DNA of 42,566 nt from an uncultured Clostridia bacterium (lineage in GTDB: Bacteria > Bacillota > Clostridia > Christensenellales > UBA1242). The position numbers and the translations under genes are program-made. Every line of letters starts with the position of its first letter. Positions within the stretch are counted from its first letter, which is position 1. The stretch lies in contig CALVOG010000002.1 of NCBI GenBank assembly GCA_944350265.1, positions 1-42,566 on the forward strand, in the 5' to 3' direction. The notes under the pieces are model-generated. The model did not search any database and was not told the origin of the DNA. It was given only the letters and a program-made list of their open reading frames with translations. This document shows positions 26,501 to 41,500 of the stretch, one piece after another.

Positions 26501-29500
26501 GTATGTTCTTTCCAAACCACATAAAGTTGAACGTCGGTTGCGTTTGTGGCAAGGTTGAATGCGTAGTAGGTGTCTTCAAACTTGTATAGTCCACCCTTAG
26601 CCTTTGTTCCAATAAGGTAAGCGGTGAGGTCGCTGTAACCAGTGATATCTTCAACCACAGTCGCTACGTCAGCACTGCCAGCCCCGCCAACCGTCCAGCC
26701 AGCAAAACTATAACCCGTTTGCTCGAAGTTAAGTTCGGTGATAGATTTAAGTGCCACTGCGGTGTCGTAAACGAACTCTCTTTCGTCGTCAATCGAAGTG
26801 CTGTCGCCAGCCGTTCCGCCATTGCCGTTATAGGTGACAGAATAGGTGTTGTTCGACCAAACAGCATAGAGGTTGATGTTTTCATAGTATGGATACTGCG
26901 AGATTTGTGCGCCGTTCGCGTAAACAACTCTATCTTCAAGGGTGGATTCATTCTTCGTTTCCTCAGTTGCCCAACCTTCGAAGGTGTAGCCATTTCGCAC
27001 GAACTTGTTGCTGTCAAGAGTGACAGGTGCAAGATACTTAACGCCCGTTTGCGTGTAAGTTGCGCTTTCGCCGAACATTCCGCCCTCGCCGTTATAGGTG
27101 ATTGTGGTTGAAACAGTGTCAGCAGTTGCGGTCAACGTGAATGCGTCTTTTGGAACATTGAAGTTGCCATTTGTTACGGTCACGCCAGTGTAAGCAACAT
27201 TTTCATAGCCGTTTTCAAGTTCCGCCGAAACGCTCACAACTGCGTCGAATTTAACTGAGATATCGCTGATATCGCCGTTTTTGGTGAATTCTTGGCTAAC
27301 CGAGTAGCCAGTTTCGTTTATTGTGAGAGTGAGTTTTTCCACACCTGCGCCAAGCGCAACGTTGATGCTTACGTCATTTCTATCCATATACACTTCAACG
27401 GTCGCCTTTCCGTCAGCGGTGACAACCACGCCACCTTGGAAGGAGCCTGAATAATGGAAGCCGTCGAATGATTTAAGGTCTTGTTCATCTAAGGTGTCAA
27501 TCGTTTCGCCGGTGTAGTCAGAAAGCTCTTGTGTTTCGCCGTCTGGGTGGCGGTCATCAGTTGCTGAATACACGCCGTCCTCAAACGTTTCGAACATATA
27601 TTTCACAATGAAGTCTGCTGGAAGTGGAGTGGTGTTGATGCTCACCGAAACCGCCGTTGCAGGCATTGTTAATGTGCCAGTGCCAGCAAGTTCTGCGCTT
27701 GTGCCGTTTGTCACGGTTGTGCCAGTTGCCGACCAACTTCCAAATGCGTAGCCCTCTTCAAGCGTGTAGTTAAGCGTGATTGTTGCGCCGTATTTAACCG
27801 AATATGTGGTTCCGTTTTCAACAGTTTCATTGCCTGCCAAAACATTGTCGCCGTCAACAGTTGCAGTTAATGCGCTAACTCCGCGCGAAAGCGTGAGCGT
27901 GAGTTTGAAGTAGTCGCGGTCGAAGTAAACCTTGATAACCGTGTCGTTATTTGCGCTAATTCTTGTGGTTTCGTCCATTTCTTTGAACACGAAGCCTTGT
28001 CTAAATCCGTCAGCCTTAACGTCGATGTTGAGTGCTTTTAGATAGTCGATTGTGACAATATCGTCAACTTTGCCAGAAAGTGCGGTCGAGGTTCCGACTA
28101 GGTCATAGCCAGAGCCGTCCACCTTCTCTTCATAATATTCAAGTTTGAAGGTTGCTCCGCCTGCTGTCACTTGAATGTCAAACGTCACATCTTTCGTAAC
28201 CTTAAACTCGTATGGGTTTTCGCTTACAAAGTCAGTTTCTTCGTCGACATAAACGTATTTTGCAAAGGTGTAGCCACTTGATGGTGTGGTTGTGATTGTC
28301 ACAGTTTCGTTGTATTTGAACGCCGTGCCACTTATGCTATCCTCGCCACCATTTGTCACTGTGCCTTTAAGCGTGACATCGCTTACGCCAAGCGTAGGTG
28401 CTACGTAAGAAACGTTATAAGTGTTTCTTGTGTAGTAAATCTTAACCACGGTGTTTCCGTCACCCGTAACAGTTGCCGAAGTGATTTCGCCCGAGTGCTC
28501 ATCATCATATGTGAAGCCCTCGTAAACCACCTTCGTGTCAATGTTGATTGTGGAATCAGTGAACGCCTCGTCGTCTTTGGTGTGCACGGAAAGAGTTAAG
28601 CCCTCAGCGGTGAACGTTTCGTCACTATCGAGTTTAAATTCGCCGTCTAAAGTCTCTAAGTAATATTCATATCTAACCTTAACTTCGTGCGCTTCCCAAA
28701 CGATGTAGATTGTTGCGCTCTTATCGTCATCGGCGCCGGTTGCAAGGTTGAACACATAGTAACTGTCTTTGTATTTATAAACGCCAGGGTCCATATGCTC
28801 GCCAACAAGGTAAGCAGTGAGATTTCCGTAGCCCGTGATAGCGCTAACCTCAACAACATCGTTTTCGCCATTGTCGGTCAAGGAGTAGCCGATAAAGGTG
28901 TAGCCTGCGCGAGTCGATTCGCCCGTAATTTCGGTTGCAACGTCATAGACAACATCCGTAAGGTCATCAATCTCGCTTCCCTCTTTCTCGTCAATGGTGA
29001 CGTTATAGCGATTAGCCGTCCAAACTGCGTAAAGGGTAACTTCCGCGTCGCCCTCAGCGCCAGTTGCAAGGTTGAATGCATAGGTCTTTCCGCCGATGAG
29101 GTAAAGTCCGCTGTCGGTGATAAGGTCAGTGGATGCAACATCCGTTTTAACCTCACTTTCGGTGCCGTTTGCTTGCGTGGTCCAGCCGGTTAAGGTGTAA
29201 CCTGTGCGCGTGAAGCCTGAGCCCGTGGCAATTTCGGTTGCAGTGTCATATGTTGCGTCAGTTGCGCTCACATTGCCACCTCCGCCGTTGCCGTTATACT
29301 TAATTGTGTAGCCATTTGCCTCCGCAGTTGCAGTGATAACCACATTTCCCTCGGTGGTGTATGCGAAGGTGTAAGTTTCGTCGGTTTCGTTGTAACCGCT
29401 TGCCGAGGTGTAGCCCTCAAAGTGGTAACCAGTGCCAATCACTGCGGTAAGCGTGATGCTTTCGTCAAATTTAACCTTATATGCGCCACTCTCAGCGGTC

Positions 29501-32500
29501 TTATCGGTGACAGTAACCGTCACATCGCCCACTTCTTCAATGGTGAGGTTAAATTCTTTTGCCGTCCATTGTGCCACAATCTCAATAGGGTCAGCGCTTG
29601 CAAATTTGGTTTCACTTGTGATAGGAGAACCGCCAAGCGTGAATCCGCCAAAGGTGTAGCCAACTCTGTTGATTGTTCTGTCGTCCTCAAAGTCAGCAAG
29701 CGAGATATATTCGTCGCTTTCTTCGCTTATATAGAGGATGCTGTAATTGCCGTCGTAAACCGCATAAACTTCAAGTTTGCCCTCAGTGAAGGAAAGTGCG
29801 GTTCCTTCGTTTGTTTGAACAGTTGTTGTTGCTTTTGTGGAGCCAACCGAGTCGCCTGCATTAATCGTCACAAGCACTCTGTTTGCTTTCCAATTTGCCT
29901 TAACGGTTGCATTGCCGTCAGCAAAAGTGAACACCCATTCGCCTTCAACTTCATTGACGCTTCCTTTTCCGCCCTCAACAACCTCCCAGCCAGTGAAGGT
30001 GTAGCCCGTCTTGTTGGTTGGGTCAACAAGGGTGTAAGAGGAGAGGTATGGTTGTTCAACATATTGAAGTCCAGTCTCTTCGTCAGTGCCGTCAACTTCG
30101 CCCTCGTAAACTCCGCCGTCAGGGTTAATCGACAAGCGATAGGTATCCTTCGTCACGGTTGCGGTGAGAGTGACGTCGCCAAGATTTAAAGTGATTGTTT
30201 GTTGTTTCGCGCCGTCAGGTCCAGCGGTGAATCCTGTTGGCGTGGAGCCACTTGCCGTCCAGCCGTTCCAAACATATCCGCTTGAAACGGTTGCGCTAAT
30301 TGTTATCTCTTTGCCTTGATAGTATTCGCCTGTTTCGGCGCCCGTTATTGTTGCGCCATCTTCGGCAGTTATCGCCACATTAACCTTATTTCTCGAGAAG
30401 TAAAGTTTTATCACCGTCGAGCCGTCATTTTTAATGGTTAAGCCTGTGAGAGCGCCCGTCTTTCCGCCGTCAAAGGTGAAGCCGGCATATTCAAATGGCT
30501 TTCCGCCGATTTGTGGATTTCCTTCGGATGTATATGTCACCAAGATTTCCGCATTTGCAGTGCCAGAGAGCGTGCTGTCGGTTACTGAAGCCGTGGCTTC
30601 ATATTCGCCCTCCGTGTTCATAAGGTAAGATTTAACGGTGTATTTCACATCGCCTCTTGGGCTCCATTTTGCATAGAACTCATAGATGTCGCCAACATTT
30701 CCGTCCAATTTCCACGGATTAACTTCGGTTGTGTATTCAACTCCGCCGTCTGCTTCTGTTGCCCAACCAAGGAAGGTGTAGCCATCAATCGTCCAGCCAA
30801 GCGCGTCAATCGTCTTAAATGTGAACTTAGCGTCGTAAACTGCCGTTTGTGTTCTATCTTCTTCGTCCGTCAAGTCCAAAACGGTTGGATAGTTAGAGTG
30901 AACAACAACCGTGTAGGTTTTAGGAGTGTAGGTGACTGTCACGGTGTGGTTTTGTGCTGGCATTGTGCCTGTAACAGTTTCTTTATCCGCCGTGTAGCCA
31001 GTTACACTTGGCGATGGAACGCTATATGATTTACCAAATTTCACTTCTTCGGTGTGCGTCATCGAGGTGAGTTCTTCGCCGTCTTTCTTTTGATATTTAA
31101 CGGTGAGTGTGAATGTGTCAAGTTCATAGTAAGCAAAGATTTCAGTGTCTTTGGTAATCTTCACAATGTCGTTCGCTTTCACTTGCGTTTTGCCTTCAAC
31201 GCTTCCGTCCGCCGAGATTCGCTCAATGTAGTAACCCTTGAAGATGTAGCCCGCTTTTTCGGTTGGAGCAACAAGTGCAGTGCCGTAAGGAGCGTCGTAG
31301 GTGACGGTTTGCGTTGTTGTGGAAGTTTGTTCACTATCAAAGTATCCGCCCACATTTGCGTTCAAGGTGAGAGTGTAAGTTTGTGGTTCAAAGGTTGCCG
31401 TGTAGGTTGCGTTTTGCGCTGGCATATTGATTGTGCCGTTTGAAACCGCTGGCGTCCAAGTAACCTCAGCCTTATATCCCTCTTTTGGCGTTGCCGTCAA
31501 GGTGACAGTGTCGTTATAGTAAACGGTGTCAGCGGTGCCGGTTGCGTGCGTCGCAGTAAACGAAACGCTTTCGGCGCCCGTGCTTGCCACAAGGGTGAGA
31601 GTGAAGGTTTTTCTTGTGTATCTATATGTCACCGAACCAGTGCCGTCCGCTTTAATCGTAACGGTGGTTTCGCTTGGCATATTGAAGCCACCAATATCTA
31701 AATCTTCGCCCGTAAAGTCTTCACTTGTAAGAAGCGGAGCAGTAACTGTGTTGTCGGTGGTGCCAGTGTATTCTTTTTCAATGGTGATTGCATTTTCGTC
31801 ATCCCTTGCGCCAAAGCCCTCAATGATATGGATAACCTTATACGCCGTGTCGGTTTTTGTGGTCCAGTAAGCGAAGTGCTCGGTGGTGTCAGTGTGAACA
31901 TTCAAAACTGTGCTTGCAGTTATTGGTGTTGCCGAGGTGTTGTCAGCGCCCACTGCCAATTTTTCGTTGTAGAAGCCGACGAACTTATAGCCCGCTCTGT
32001 CGATTGCGCTGATAAAGTTAGCAAAGGCAATCTCTTTTGTGCCGTCGCTTGTGGTGTAAAGTGTGGTGTAGTTTTCCATATATGTTGCATAGAGAGTGAC
32101 AACGCCAGCAGTGATTTCAAGGCTTGTGCCGTCAATCTCAATTTTCTCAACCTTTGTTGTGCCGTTGCCAGCAGTTGCGTCGTTAAGGTTGAATTTCACT
32201 GCATACTTATTTGCAACTGCGGTTGCAGTGATTGTGATATCCGCTTTAATAACATTTGCGTTAATGTTAAGAGTGCCATTAGTGTAAGTGTAATCGTTCG
32301 TGCTAAGTGCCTCGCCATTCATTTGGATTGTGATTGAGGTTGGAACGCTGTAACCGTCATCCGCGGTGATTGTTGCCGTGTATGCAGTGTCAGTCACAAC
32401 CGTCTTATTCCCATTCAATGTGAGGTTTGCGTTATTAAAGATAACGTTGTTTGTTTTTGGCGAAGCTGTTGCAGTTATGGTGAATGCGCTTGTGTTGCCC

Positions 32501-35500
32501 GAAACGGTCACGCTGTAAACGCCTTCGCTGAATGTCACTTCGCTGATTGTTATTCCGCTTGCCTCGGTGGTGAATTTAACATTTTCATAACCAGCGTCAG
32601 CCTTAGCATAAATGGTGAATGCTTTGCCTGTGGTTGCCGAAATGGTTGCCCTTGAAGCGTAGTCGCCCTCTTCGCCTTTCACGGTTGCCTTAACGCCGTT
32701 CACAGTGACGTTATAGGTGTTTGCAACAGCACTGCCGGTGACAACAACATTGCCGTTGATTACGCCTTCACTGATTGTGATAACGCCATTACTATAAGTG
32801 TAACCGTTATCTGCGGTGATATCTTGTCCGTTAATGTTAACAGTCACGCTTGCTGGCACGCTATATCCAGCATTTGGTGTTATGGTGATTGTAAGAGAAT
32901 TGCCACTCATAACAGTTGGAGGAGCGTCTGTGGTTGCATTATCGATTGTAACAGAAACGCTGTTCTCGCCAGCCGTCCAATTTGCGGTGAGAGTGACATC
33001 GCCCCAACGGTTGTTAAGAGATGCGCCCGCACTGATAACCTCGCCTTTCGTCCAGCCGTTAGCCGTTTCGCTTGCAACTGTGAAGCCCGAAAGGGTGTAG
33101 CCGTCTCTTGTGATTGCGGTGGTTGGATAGAGTGTGTAATCGCCAACAATCTGGTATTCTTGTGTTGCGGTATAACTGCCAGCAAAACTCTCATCTCCGC
33201 TGATTTGATAGGTGATTTTATAGGTGTGTGGCGTCCACGTTGCAACAAGGGTGACGTCGCCAATCTTGCCATTAACCGAAGTGCCGCCCTCATAGAGTTC
33301 ACTTGTCTTCCAAGAATACTCTTCGCCGATAAGTCCAACATCTTCTGTCGGTCTCCAGCCTTGGAAGATATATCCATTTCGCGTTGGAAGAGCAAGGGTG
33401 AGGTCGCTTTCGATGTTGTAAGATACTGGGCTTGAAGGCAAGGTCACGCCGTCCTCAGCACCAGCCGAGTAGATAATTTCAAAGGTGTCAGCAGTGAAGT
33501 CAGCGTAAAGAGTGGTATCCGCGTCAATCGTCCAGTTGCTTGCAAGTTCGCTTGAAGTGTTGATAACCACTACATCTTTGCCATTCACAAAGCCATTGAA
33601 GATATATCCAGGTCTTGTTGCTGAAACTTTGGCAACGTTCGAAAGCACGCCGTCGGTGTTCACGCTGTAAAGCGTTGAAGTGTCAAATTTAACGTAAATC
33701 TTATTGTTTGTTGCGCCAGAGATTGTCACATTGCTTTCGCCGTCTTTCGCGCTCAAAGTGATTGTGATAACATTTGCGGTGTAGTAAGCAAAGATTTCGG
33801 TGTCATTATCCGCCGTTTGGAAAGTGGTTTGTGCAGTAACCGGTGTCACGGAGCCAGAAACTTGGTCAGCCGAGAACGCGTCATAGTAGAATGTGATAAA
33901 CCTATAGCCCACTCTTGTGAGTCCGCTTGCGAAGTCAGCAAGTGAAACGTATTCGTTGCCGTCCTCAGTGGTGTAGAGTTTTTCGTATGTGCCGTCGTAA
34001 ACTGCATAAACGGTGATAACTCCGTTGGTTACTTGAAGTTTATTGCTTGTTGCGCCAGCATCATTCTTGGTTGTGATGTCAACAACTGCATTTGTGCTTC
34101 CAGCGTTTCGCGTTGAGTCATTAAGGTTAATCGTCACCTTAAATCTATCTGCAACACCGCTTGCCGAAATGGTGATGTCGCCAACAATCACACCCTCATT
34201 AATTGTGATAACGCCTGATCGAGCATTATATGTGTAATCGTCACTTGTGAGCGTTGTTGCTTCGCCGTCCTCAGGCGTCATTGTGATTGTGACGCTTGCT
34301 GGAAGGAGATAACCCGTGTCCGCTTTAAGCGTTGCCGTGTAAGAAGCGCCGGATTCTGCTGTGAGGCTTGCGCCTGGCTCAGCTAAGTGAGGAGTGTTAA
34401 AGGTCACTGTGTTATCGCCAGCCGACCAGTGTGCTTTCAAGGTCACGTCGCCGATTTTACCAGCGCCAACAGTTGTTGTGCCAACCGAAGTGTTTGCCGT
34501 CCACGAGTAGCCACCTGCGTAAAGCGAGCCTGCGTTTTCGGTCGCATACCAGTAGTCTAACGAATAACCCGTCTTTGTGATGGTTGGAAGAGTTATCGCA
34601 TCTTCAACTGTATATTTTGTTGTGCCAGCCGTGCCGATAATTCCGCCGTCAGTTTCGTATGTGATTGTATATTCAATAGGTTTATAGTAAATTGTGTAGG
34701 TGTTAGCGTTTGGATTTTCGTCGGTGTAAGTCACCGTGATTGTTGTGCCTGTGCCAGCAGACGTGCCTTCACCGTTCACAATCTCATAGCCGTCGTGTTT
34801 TGGATAGGTCACTACAACCTCATCTTCAAAGCGAACATTAGACTGCGTAAATGGCTCGCCGAACGCCTCGTTCACATATTCCGAGCCTTTGCCATAGAGG
34901 TAGTTCACCGTCACGGTGTAGGTGTTACGGTCATAGTAGATGTAAACAATGCTGGAACCGTCGCCGTTGATGTAAACAGGCTCGAACTCGCCAGCGTCAT
35001 TTATTTGCCCGAACGCCGATGCGCCGTTTGTGAAGCCGTTAACTTCAACAATCTTGCTCTCTAAGTGAGTTCTTGTGATAACTTCGTCGGTGATGCCTGT
35101 GCCAGTGGCTCGCTTGTAGGCAGGTAACTCTTCATATCTATTTTCCCCAGTAAGCCCTGTCACATCAAGTTTTTCGAACATATAAACGATAGTAAACTTG
35201 GTGTTCGTGTTTCTCGAAGTGTTTGCCGTCACCGTCAAACTCTCGTATGGCATTGAGAAAGTATAGGAATAGGTGTTGTCCGTCTTCACTAATTGTTCAG
35301 CGTCATACGTGATATGTTTCGAGAAGGAGAAGTTTTGGAATGTGTAACCTTCGTTAAGCGTCACTTGAACGGTGATTTCTGCGCCATAGGTCACGTTTGT
35401 CACCGTGGTGCCAGTTTGCTCCTGTCCGCCAACCGAAATCGTCATTGCGCTGATTGCTTTTTCATAGTTATTCGTAAGTGTTAAAGTGAGGTTGTCAACT

Positions 35501-38500
35501 CTATCGTAGTAGATTCTGACAACTTGTGTGCCGTCGCCGTCAATGTTGAGGTCTTGCTCTTCACTAATATGAGCATTTGTGAAGCCTTTGACACTCTTCA
35601 CATAATCTTGCCAATCAATTTGCGTGTCGGTGGTGCCTGTTTTCGTTTCGGCAGCATACGACAAGTCTTCTTCATACGCATTTCCTGCCACATTTTCAAA
35701 GAGGTGCTTAATTGTGAACTTCGTGTCGGTGTTCGCCGTCGCCTCAATTGTGAATGCAATCTTATTTGTTGCGTTCATTGTGAATGTGGAGGTTAACGTT
35801 GTGTACTTGCCCGTTGTTGGAGTGTAACTATCGCTGAGCGTCACCTCGGTGCCACTTGTCACATTTTGCGTCCAAGTTTTAAGGCTTGTGCTGTCAATAC
35901 CAAAGTTATATCCATCCTTTGCGGTTGCCTTCAAGGTGACTTCGGCGCCATACATAACGCTATACGCATTTCCACCCTTGCTTGCCACGCCGTTGCCATT
36001 TGCCGAAACGCTGGCAACGCCCTTGCCACTTGTGCTTAGCGTGATTTCATACTTGATTCTATCATAGAACGCAAAGATAATCGTGCTTCCGTCGCCCGCA
36101 ATTCCGTCTGGCGCGTATTCATATGCCAAATATGTGAATCCTGGATAGTTTTGTTCCGCAATGTAGTGCTGAACGTCGTCCGCCGTCATAGCGTTGAAGT
36201 TTTCAGCGCTAACATCTTTAACCTTGTAAGTCACGCCCTTATAGTTCACGTTAGTGCCTTCAACAAAGTCAACATCCGGGTATGAGCCATCTTCATTCTT
36301 TGTTGGGAATTCTTCCGCTGTTCCGTCAAAAAGAATTTCCTCTTGCATATAGTAAACGGTGTAGTTTACATTATTTTTACCAATCCAAATTGCATAGAGT
36401 TCTTGGTCGCCGGTAAGTTTAACGGTGTCACTTCCGTCAACGATATCATAGTATGCGTCTTTACCTGAACCCTTAATTTCGGTCACTTTGAAGAGGATGT
36501 CGCTTAAATTGGTTGCTGTCTTCCAATTCGAATAAGAATCAGCGTCAGCAGTGAGATTGATTGAAGAAACCTTTGCGAACACGAATTCGGTATATGCCTC
36601 AGGGTCCGTGTCTTCTTCAAGTTTAATTCTCAAAACATAGTCATCCACGCTTCCTGCAAGCGCCGTAATCATATTGCTCGTTTCGTCATTTTCATTTGCT
36701 TTGGTGTTTTCCTCAAAGGTCTCTCTCACAACCATAATATAGTCGTATCGAGTCGACCAACCAAACAAGCGATAGCCGTCATAGTTTGGCGTTGGCCAGT
36801 AGTTTTCGCCACTGTCGGAGTTGTCATAGTTGTCATAGTTGTCATATCTATGGTCATAGTAAACCGTTGTGGAATACTTGCCAATATCAATAACAGGTGC
36901 TTCGGTGTTCTTATCGTCAGGTCTCTTGTTCACGTTGAAGGTCACTTCAAACGCATTTGGTTCGTAAACGGCGATAACGGTGAGGTTGCCGTCGTATACC
37001 CAACGATATCCGTCCGTCACATCCTTTTCGCCGAACTTAACATTTTGAACAAGCATACCACGCTTGGTGATAAGTTGCGTGTCGGTTGCATTGTTGTCGG
37101 CGCCACTGATATAGAAGCCCTTTAATTCCCAGCCCGTCTTTTTATAGTTAGCCGCCGTTTGCAAGAATTGATCGGAGGCGGAGTAGGTTTTTGCAAATAT
37201 AACATCAATTTCCTTGTTTTCTTGCGTTTCGCCAGGATTTTTGTTGCTGTCAACAACCGTCACGATGTAAGGGTTTGGAGTCCACTGTGCGTAGAGGTCA
37301 ACATAGCCGTTGTTTTCCGCCGTCAAGTTTTGATAAGCCGTTCCTTCCTCGTATGTTTGAACGCCCTCAGCGTTCTTATCAGGGTTAGTTGTCCAGTTAG
37401 CGAACGTGTAACCCTTAAGGTCAAATCCGCAAGTTGCGATTGTCACATCTATGTCGTAGGTAGCCTTGGTTTCAGCGGTTGCGCCGGTTGCCACGCCGTA
37501 ATAATACTTGTTATTAGCGTTAGCGTGGTAACGAATTGTGTAAGAATTTGCCTTCCACTGAGCGTAAAGGTTGGTAGGTCCGTCGGTGGTGTAAACAAAA
37601 CTCATATTGTCGCCGTTATAGATGTGATAGCCCGCGTCGCTCGAATTTCTTGTGGTTGCCCAGCCGATAAAGTGGTAGCCAGTCTTTGCAATTCCCATCG
37701 TTTCAGCGTTATAGGTAAGCACGTTATATGTTGCATCAAACGTCGCCTCGGTTGGGTCTGCATATGTCGCTTCCTCGCCTGTCACGCCGTTATTTGCATA
37801 GTAGGTCACGGTGTAGGTTTTTGGCGTCCATTCCGCGTAGAGAGTTGCTCCGCCGATTGTGGTGAGAGTGTATTCATCGCCCGCGTCATAGTGCGTGCCT
37901 GTTCCGCCGTTTGGATTGGTGTTCCAACCTGTGAATGTGTAGCCCTTTCTTACGATAGTAGCGCTTTCTTCATCCAAAAGCGTGATTGTTGCTTGGTAGT
38001 CAACGTCCACAACTTTGCTTGCTAAGCCGTCGATTGTTGCACCGTTGCCGTTTGCGATATATGTCAAGGTGTAGCCAATAGGTTTAGCCTGAAGGGTCAA
38101 AGTCGTTTCCCCTGCTGGCATAACGAACACGCCGTTTGTCACCGTTCCGCCCGACCATTTGTCAAGTGTGTAGCCATTTTTATAGGTCACGGTGAGCGTC
38201 ACATTAGTGCCGTAAACCACGGTGTAGGTGTTGTCCGTTTCGACTGTCACGCCAGCGCCTGATGATGCGGTAACGCTCTCAACGCCGGTTTCAGTTTCTT
38301 CGCCCTCAATTTTGTTAATTGCAATAGTTAAGGTGTAACTTTGAATTTTCCACATAGCATAGAGGGTCGCCGTGTCTTCGTCGGTCGAGGTAAGGTTAAG
38401 AACAACCGCTTGCCCAGCCGTGTAAGTTGTGCCGTTGCCGTCCGCTTTCGTGTTCCAGCCAACCATTTCGTAACCGCTAAGCGTGTAGCCATACTGAGCG

Positions 38501-41500
38501 ATTGTGGTTTCTTTATCCCAAGTTGCCGGAACGCTTGAAACTTCGCCTTTAACATTGCTTGCGCCGATTAAGCCGTTGGTGTTGCTGTCGTAATTAAGAG
38601 TGTAGGTGTTATTTGTATACTGTGCAACAAGAGTGACAGTGCCAAATCTATCTGCTGTTGAGAATGCGCCTGCTGAAATAGGTTCATCCTTAGTCCAAGC
38701 GAATTCGTCGCCCATTTCGCCAACATTTGCCTCAACTTTCCAGCCCGTGAAGGTGTAGCCAACGCGCAAATCTGGCGTCCAAATGGTGATATTGTCGTCG
38801 ATAACATAGTTTTCGGTTTTTTCGTTAAGAACATCTCCGCCTTCGCCTGTGCCACCCGTGCCGTCAACATAATATTTATAGACAATTTGATAGCCTTGCG
38901 TTTTGGTGAAACTTGCCGTGATTGTCACGTCCGTTTCGCTGTAATTCCAAACGCCGTTAATCTTTCCGTTTTCACCAATCACCGTTTTGCCGTTATAGGT
39001 GAACCCGCCGAAGTCGTAGCCGTATTTCGACGCCTTCAATGCCTCAATCGTCTTGTCCGCAGAGAAAGTATTGTCACTGTAAATTGTGGCATCGTCGTAA
39101 ATAACATAGATATTTTGTGTGTCCGCTGGCGTTGTGGAGTTATAGTCGCCACTAAGCGTCAACTCGATTTCTTTTGCCTTCCAAATTGCATAGAGAGTGT
39201 CGCCATCTTTCTCGCTTGCCGTCCAAATGGAAGCGCGCGAGCCGTCAGCCTTAATGAAGCAATCGTTTTCAGTTGTTGCGTTCTGATTGGTGGACCAGCC
39301 AAGGAAGTCATAACCAAATCTCTTGATAACCAAAGCGCTGTTGTCGATTGCCGTTCCGCCCGCATATGGATAGGTTTCTCCCGTTCTTGTGGTGTAAACA
39401 TTGGTTTTGCCGTAGGTCACATAGATAACTCCGCTGTTTGGAAGAGTTGTGGTGTTATCCTTTGTGCCGTCCGCGTCGTTAAGGTCAAGTTTAACGCTCA
39501 CGGTGTTTGGCGTCCATTGTGCATCCAAGGTGACATTGCCAAATCTGCCCGCTGGGAGCGATTTCCGAGTGATAACTTCGCCCTTCTTCCACGCGAACTT
39601 TCCGTCGCCCTTATCGCCCGCATTCTCTCTCACTTTCCAGCCCATAAAGGTGTGACCAGTTTTGGTCACTTCCTTCATTGTGATGGCTTCGGTGACAGTG
39701 TAGCCAGCCGGTGTTGTTTCGGTGCCGTCAACATAGGTGATTGTGAAGTCTTCGGTGGTTGCGGTTGCAGTAAGCGTCACATTGCCCACGCCCATAACGA
39801 TATTTTGGTTATCCGTGGTTGCTGTGAATGTGGCAGGTTTTGTGCCATTTGTCACGTTCCACTGAACGAACTTATATCCGTTCATAACAACCGCCGAGAT
39901 TGCCTCTGTTGCGCCAACGTGAGTTGTAATCTCTTCGCTTGGCGAAACGCTGGCAATGCCTGTGCCTTTATTTACCGTCAAGGTCACTTCGTTACGTGCG
40001 AAGTAGAACTTAAGGTCGGTTGAGCCGTCAGCCATAATGGTTGCCGTCTTTGTGTTATCTGCCGACGCGTCGAAGTGGAAGCCCTCATCGTTAAATTGAT
40101 AGGTCATTCCGTCAACCACAACGCCCGTTCCGCTCACACTGATGGTGATTGAAGCGCCCGTTGTGCCTGTGCGAACGATAGGCTCTTCGGCTTCGCCATA
40201 GGAAAGTTCGTTCGATGCGCTTATATTTTGCTTATAGATGTAAATCTCATACTTCGTGTCAGTGTTTGCAGTAAAGTGAGCGGTGAGAGTGACATTTCCC
40301 CAACGCGCGCTAACCTCTTCGCCACCAGCATAGGTTTCCTCTTCATCCCAGTTGCCGTCGCCGTCGCCAGTTAGTGTTGCCGTCCAGTGCGAGAAGGTGT
40401 AGCCCGTTTTGGTTGGCGTTGGAAGGGTGATTTCTTCAGTGATGTCATACCCTTTTGCCCCAATCACGCCACTTGCGTCGCTGACAGGTTCGCCCTCTTC
40501 GTCAACGAATGTGATGGTGTAAGGTGTTGGCTCCCAGTTAGCGGTGAGCGTTACGTTGCCGTGTTGATTTGCGCCAACCTTCTGCCCGTTGATGTAATGT
40601 TTCGCAGTTTCATCCCAACTTCCCTCGCCGGCAAGTGTTGCCGTCCAGCCCGTAAAGGTGTAGCCGTCGCGAGCCACTGTTGCAAGGGTGACGTCGGTGG
40701 TGATGGTGTAATTTGTTGTGCCAGCGGTGGTGATATGTCCGCCCGCATATTCATAAGTTATCACATATGGCGTTTCGCTGTACTCAGCAGTAAGCGTGGT
40801 CGCCTCCGCTCTCGTCCACGCGTTCACAAGCCCGCTCTCTGTGAGGGTGAGCGTGCCATCAAGATACCAGCCCTCGAAGGTGTAGCCCGTTTTCTTAGCA
40901 GTTGGAATGGTGGTGAGTTGCGTGTTGCCATTTTCGTCGCTATAAAGTTCCTTAGTGTCGAACTTCGCCCAAATTGTGCTTGCGCCAACAACCTCGCCGT
41001 CGCCAGCCGACAATGTGATTTTAATGAGGTTATTATCCCACCTTGCAATCACGGTGGTGTCAGTGGTGCCGTAGGTGAAGGTGTTACCAGACAACGTGCC
41101 GTCGCCAGAGCCTGTCTTTTCCCATTCTCTAAAGGTATAGCCTGTTTTCGTGTAGGATGTGGAAAGAGAATATGTAGCGCCATAACGCCCATTCACTGTA
41201 ATATCCTCCTCGCCGTTATCTTTGTTAATGATAAGGTTCGAGGTTATTCTCTTATAGTAAAGTTTAACAACAAGTGAGCCGTCGCCGTTGATGTTAAGCG
41301 AGTTGCTTGCATTTGAGGTTGTGTATCTGCCCTCATAGATAAAGCCGTGAATGCCTTTATTATAGTCAGCAACATCAACATTCGTGTCAACCGTGCCTGT
41401 TTCGTTCAAAGTTGGAGCGGTTGCGGTGCCAGCAGTGTATTCATTGCCTGTGACATTTTGAAGGTGATATTCCACCTTGTAAGCAACTTCAGTTTTTGTG

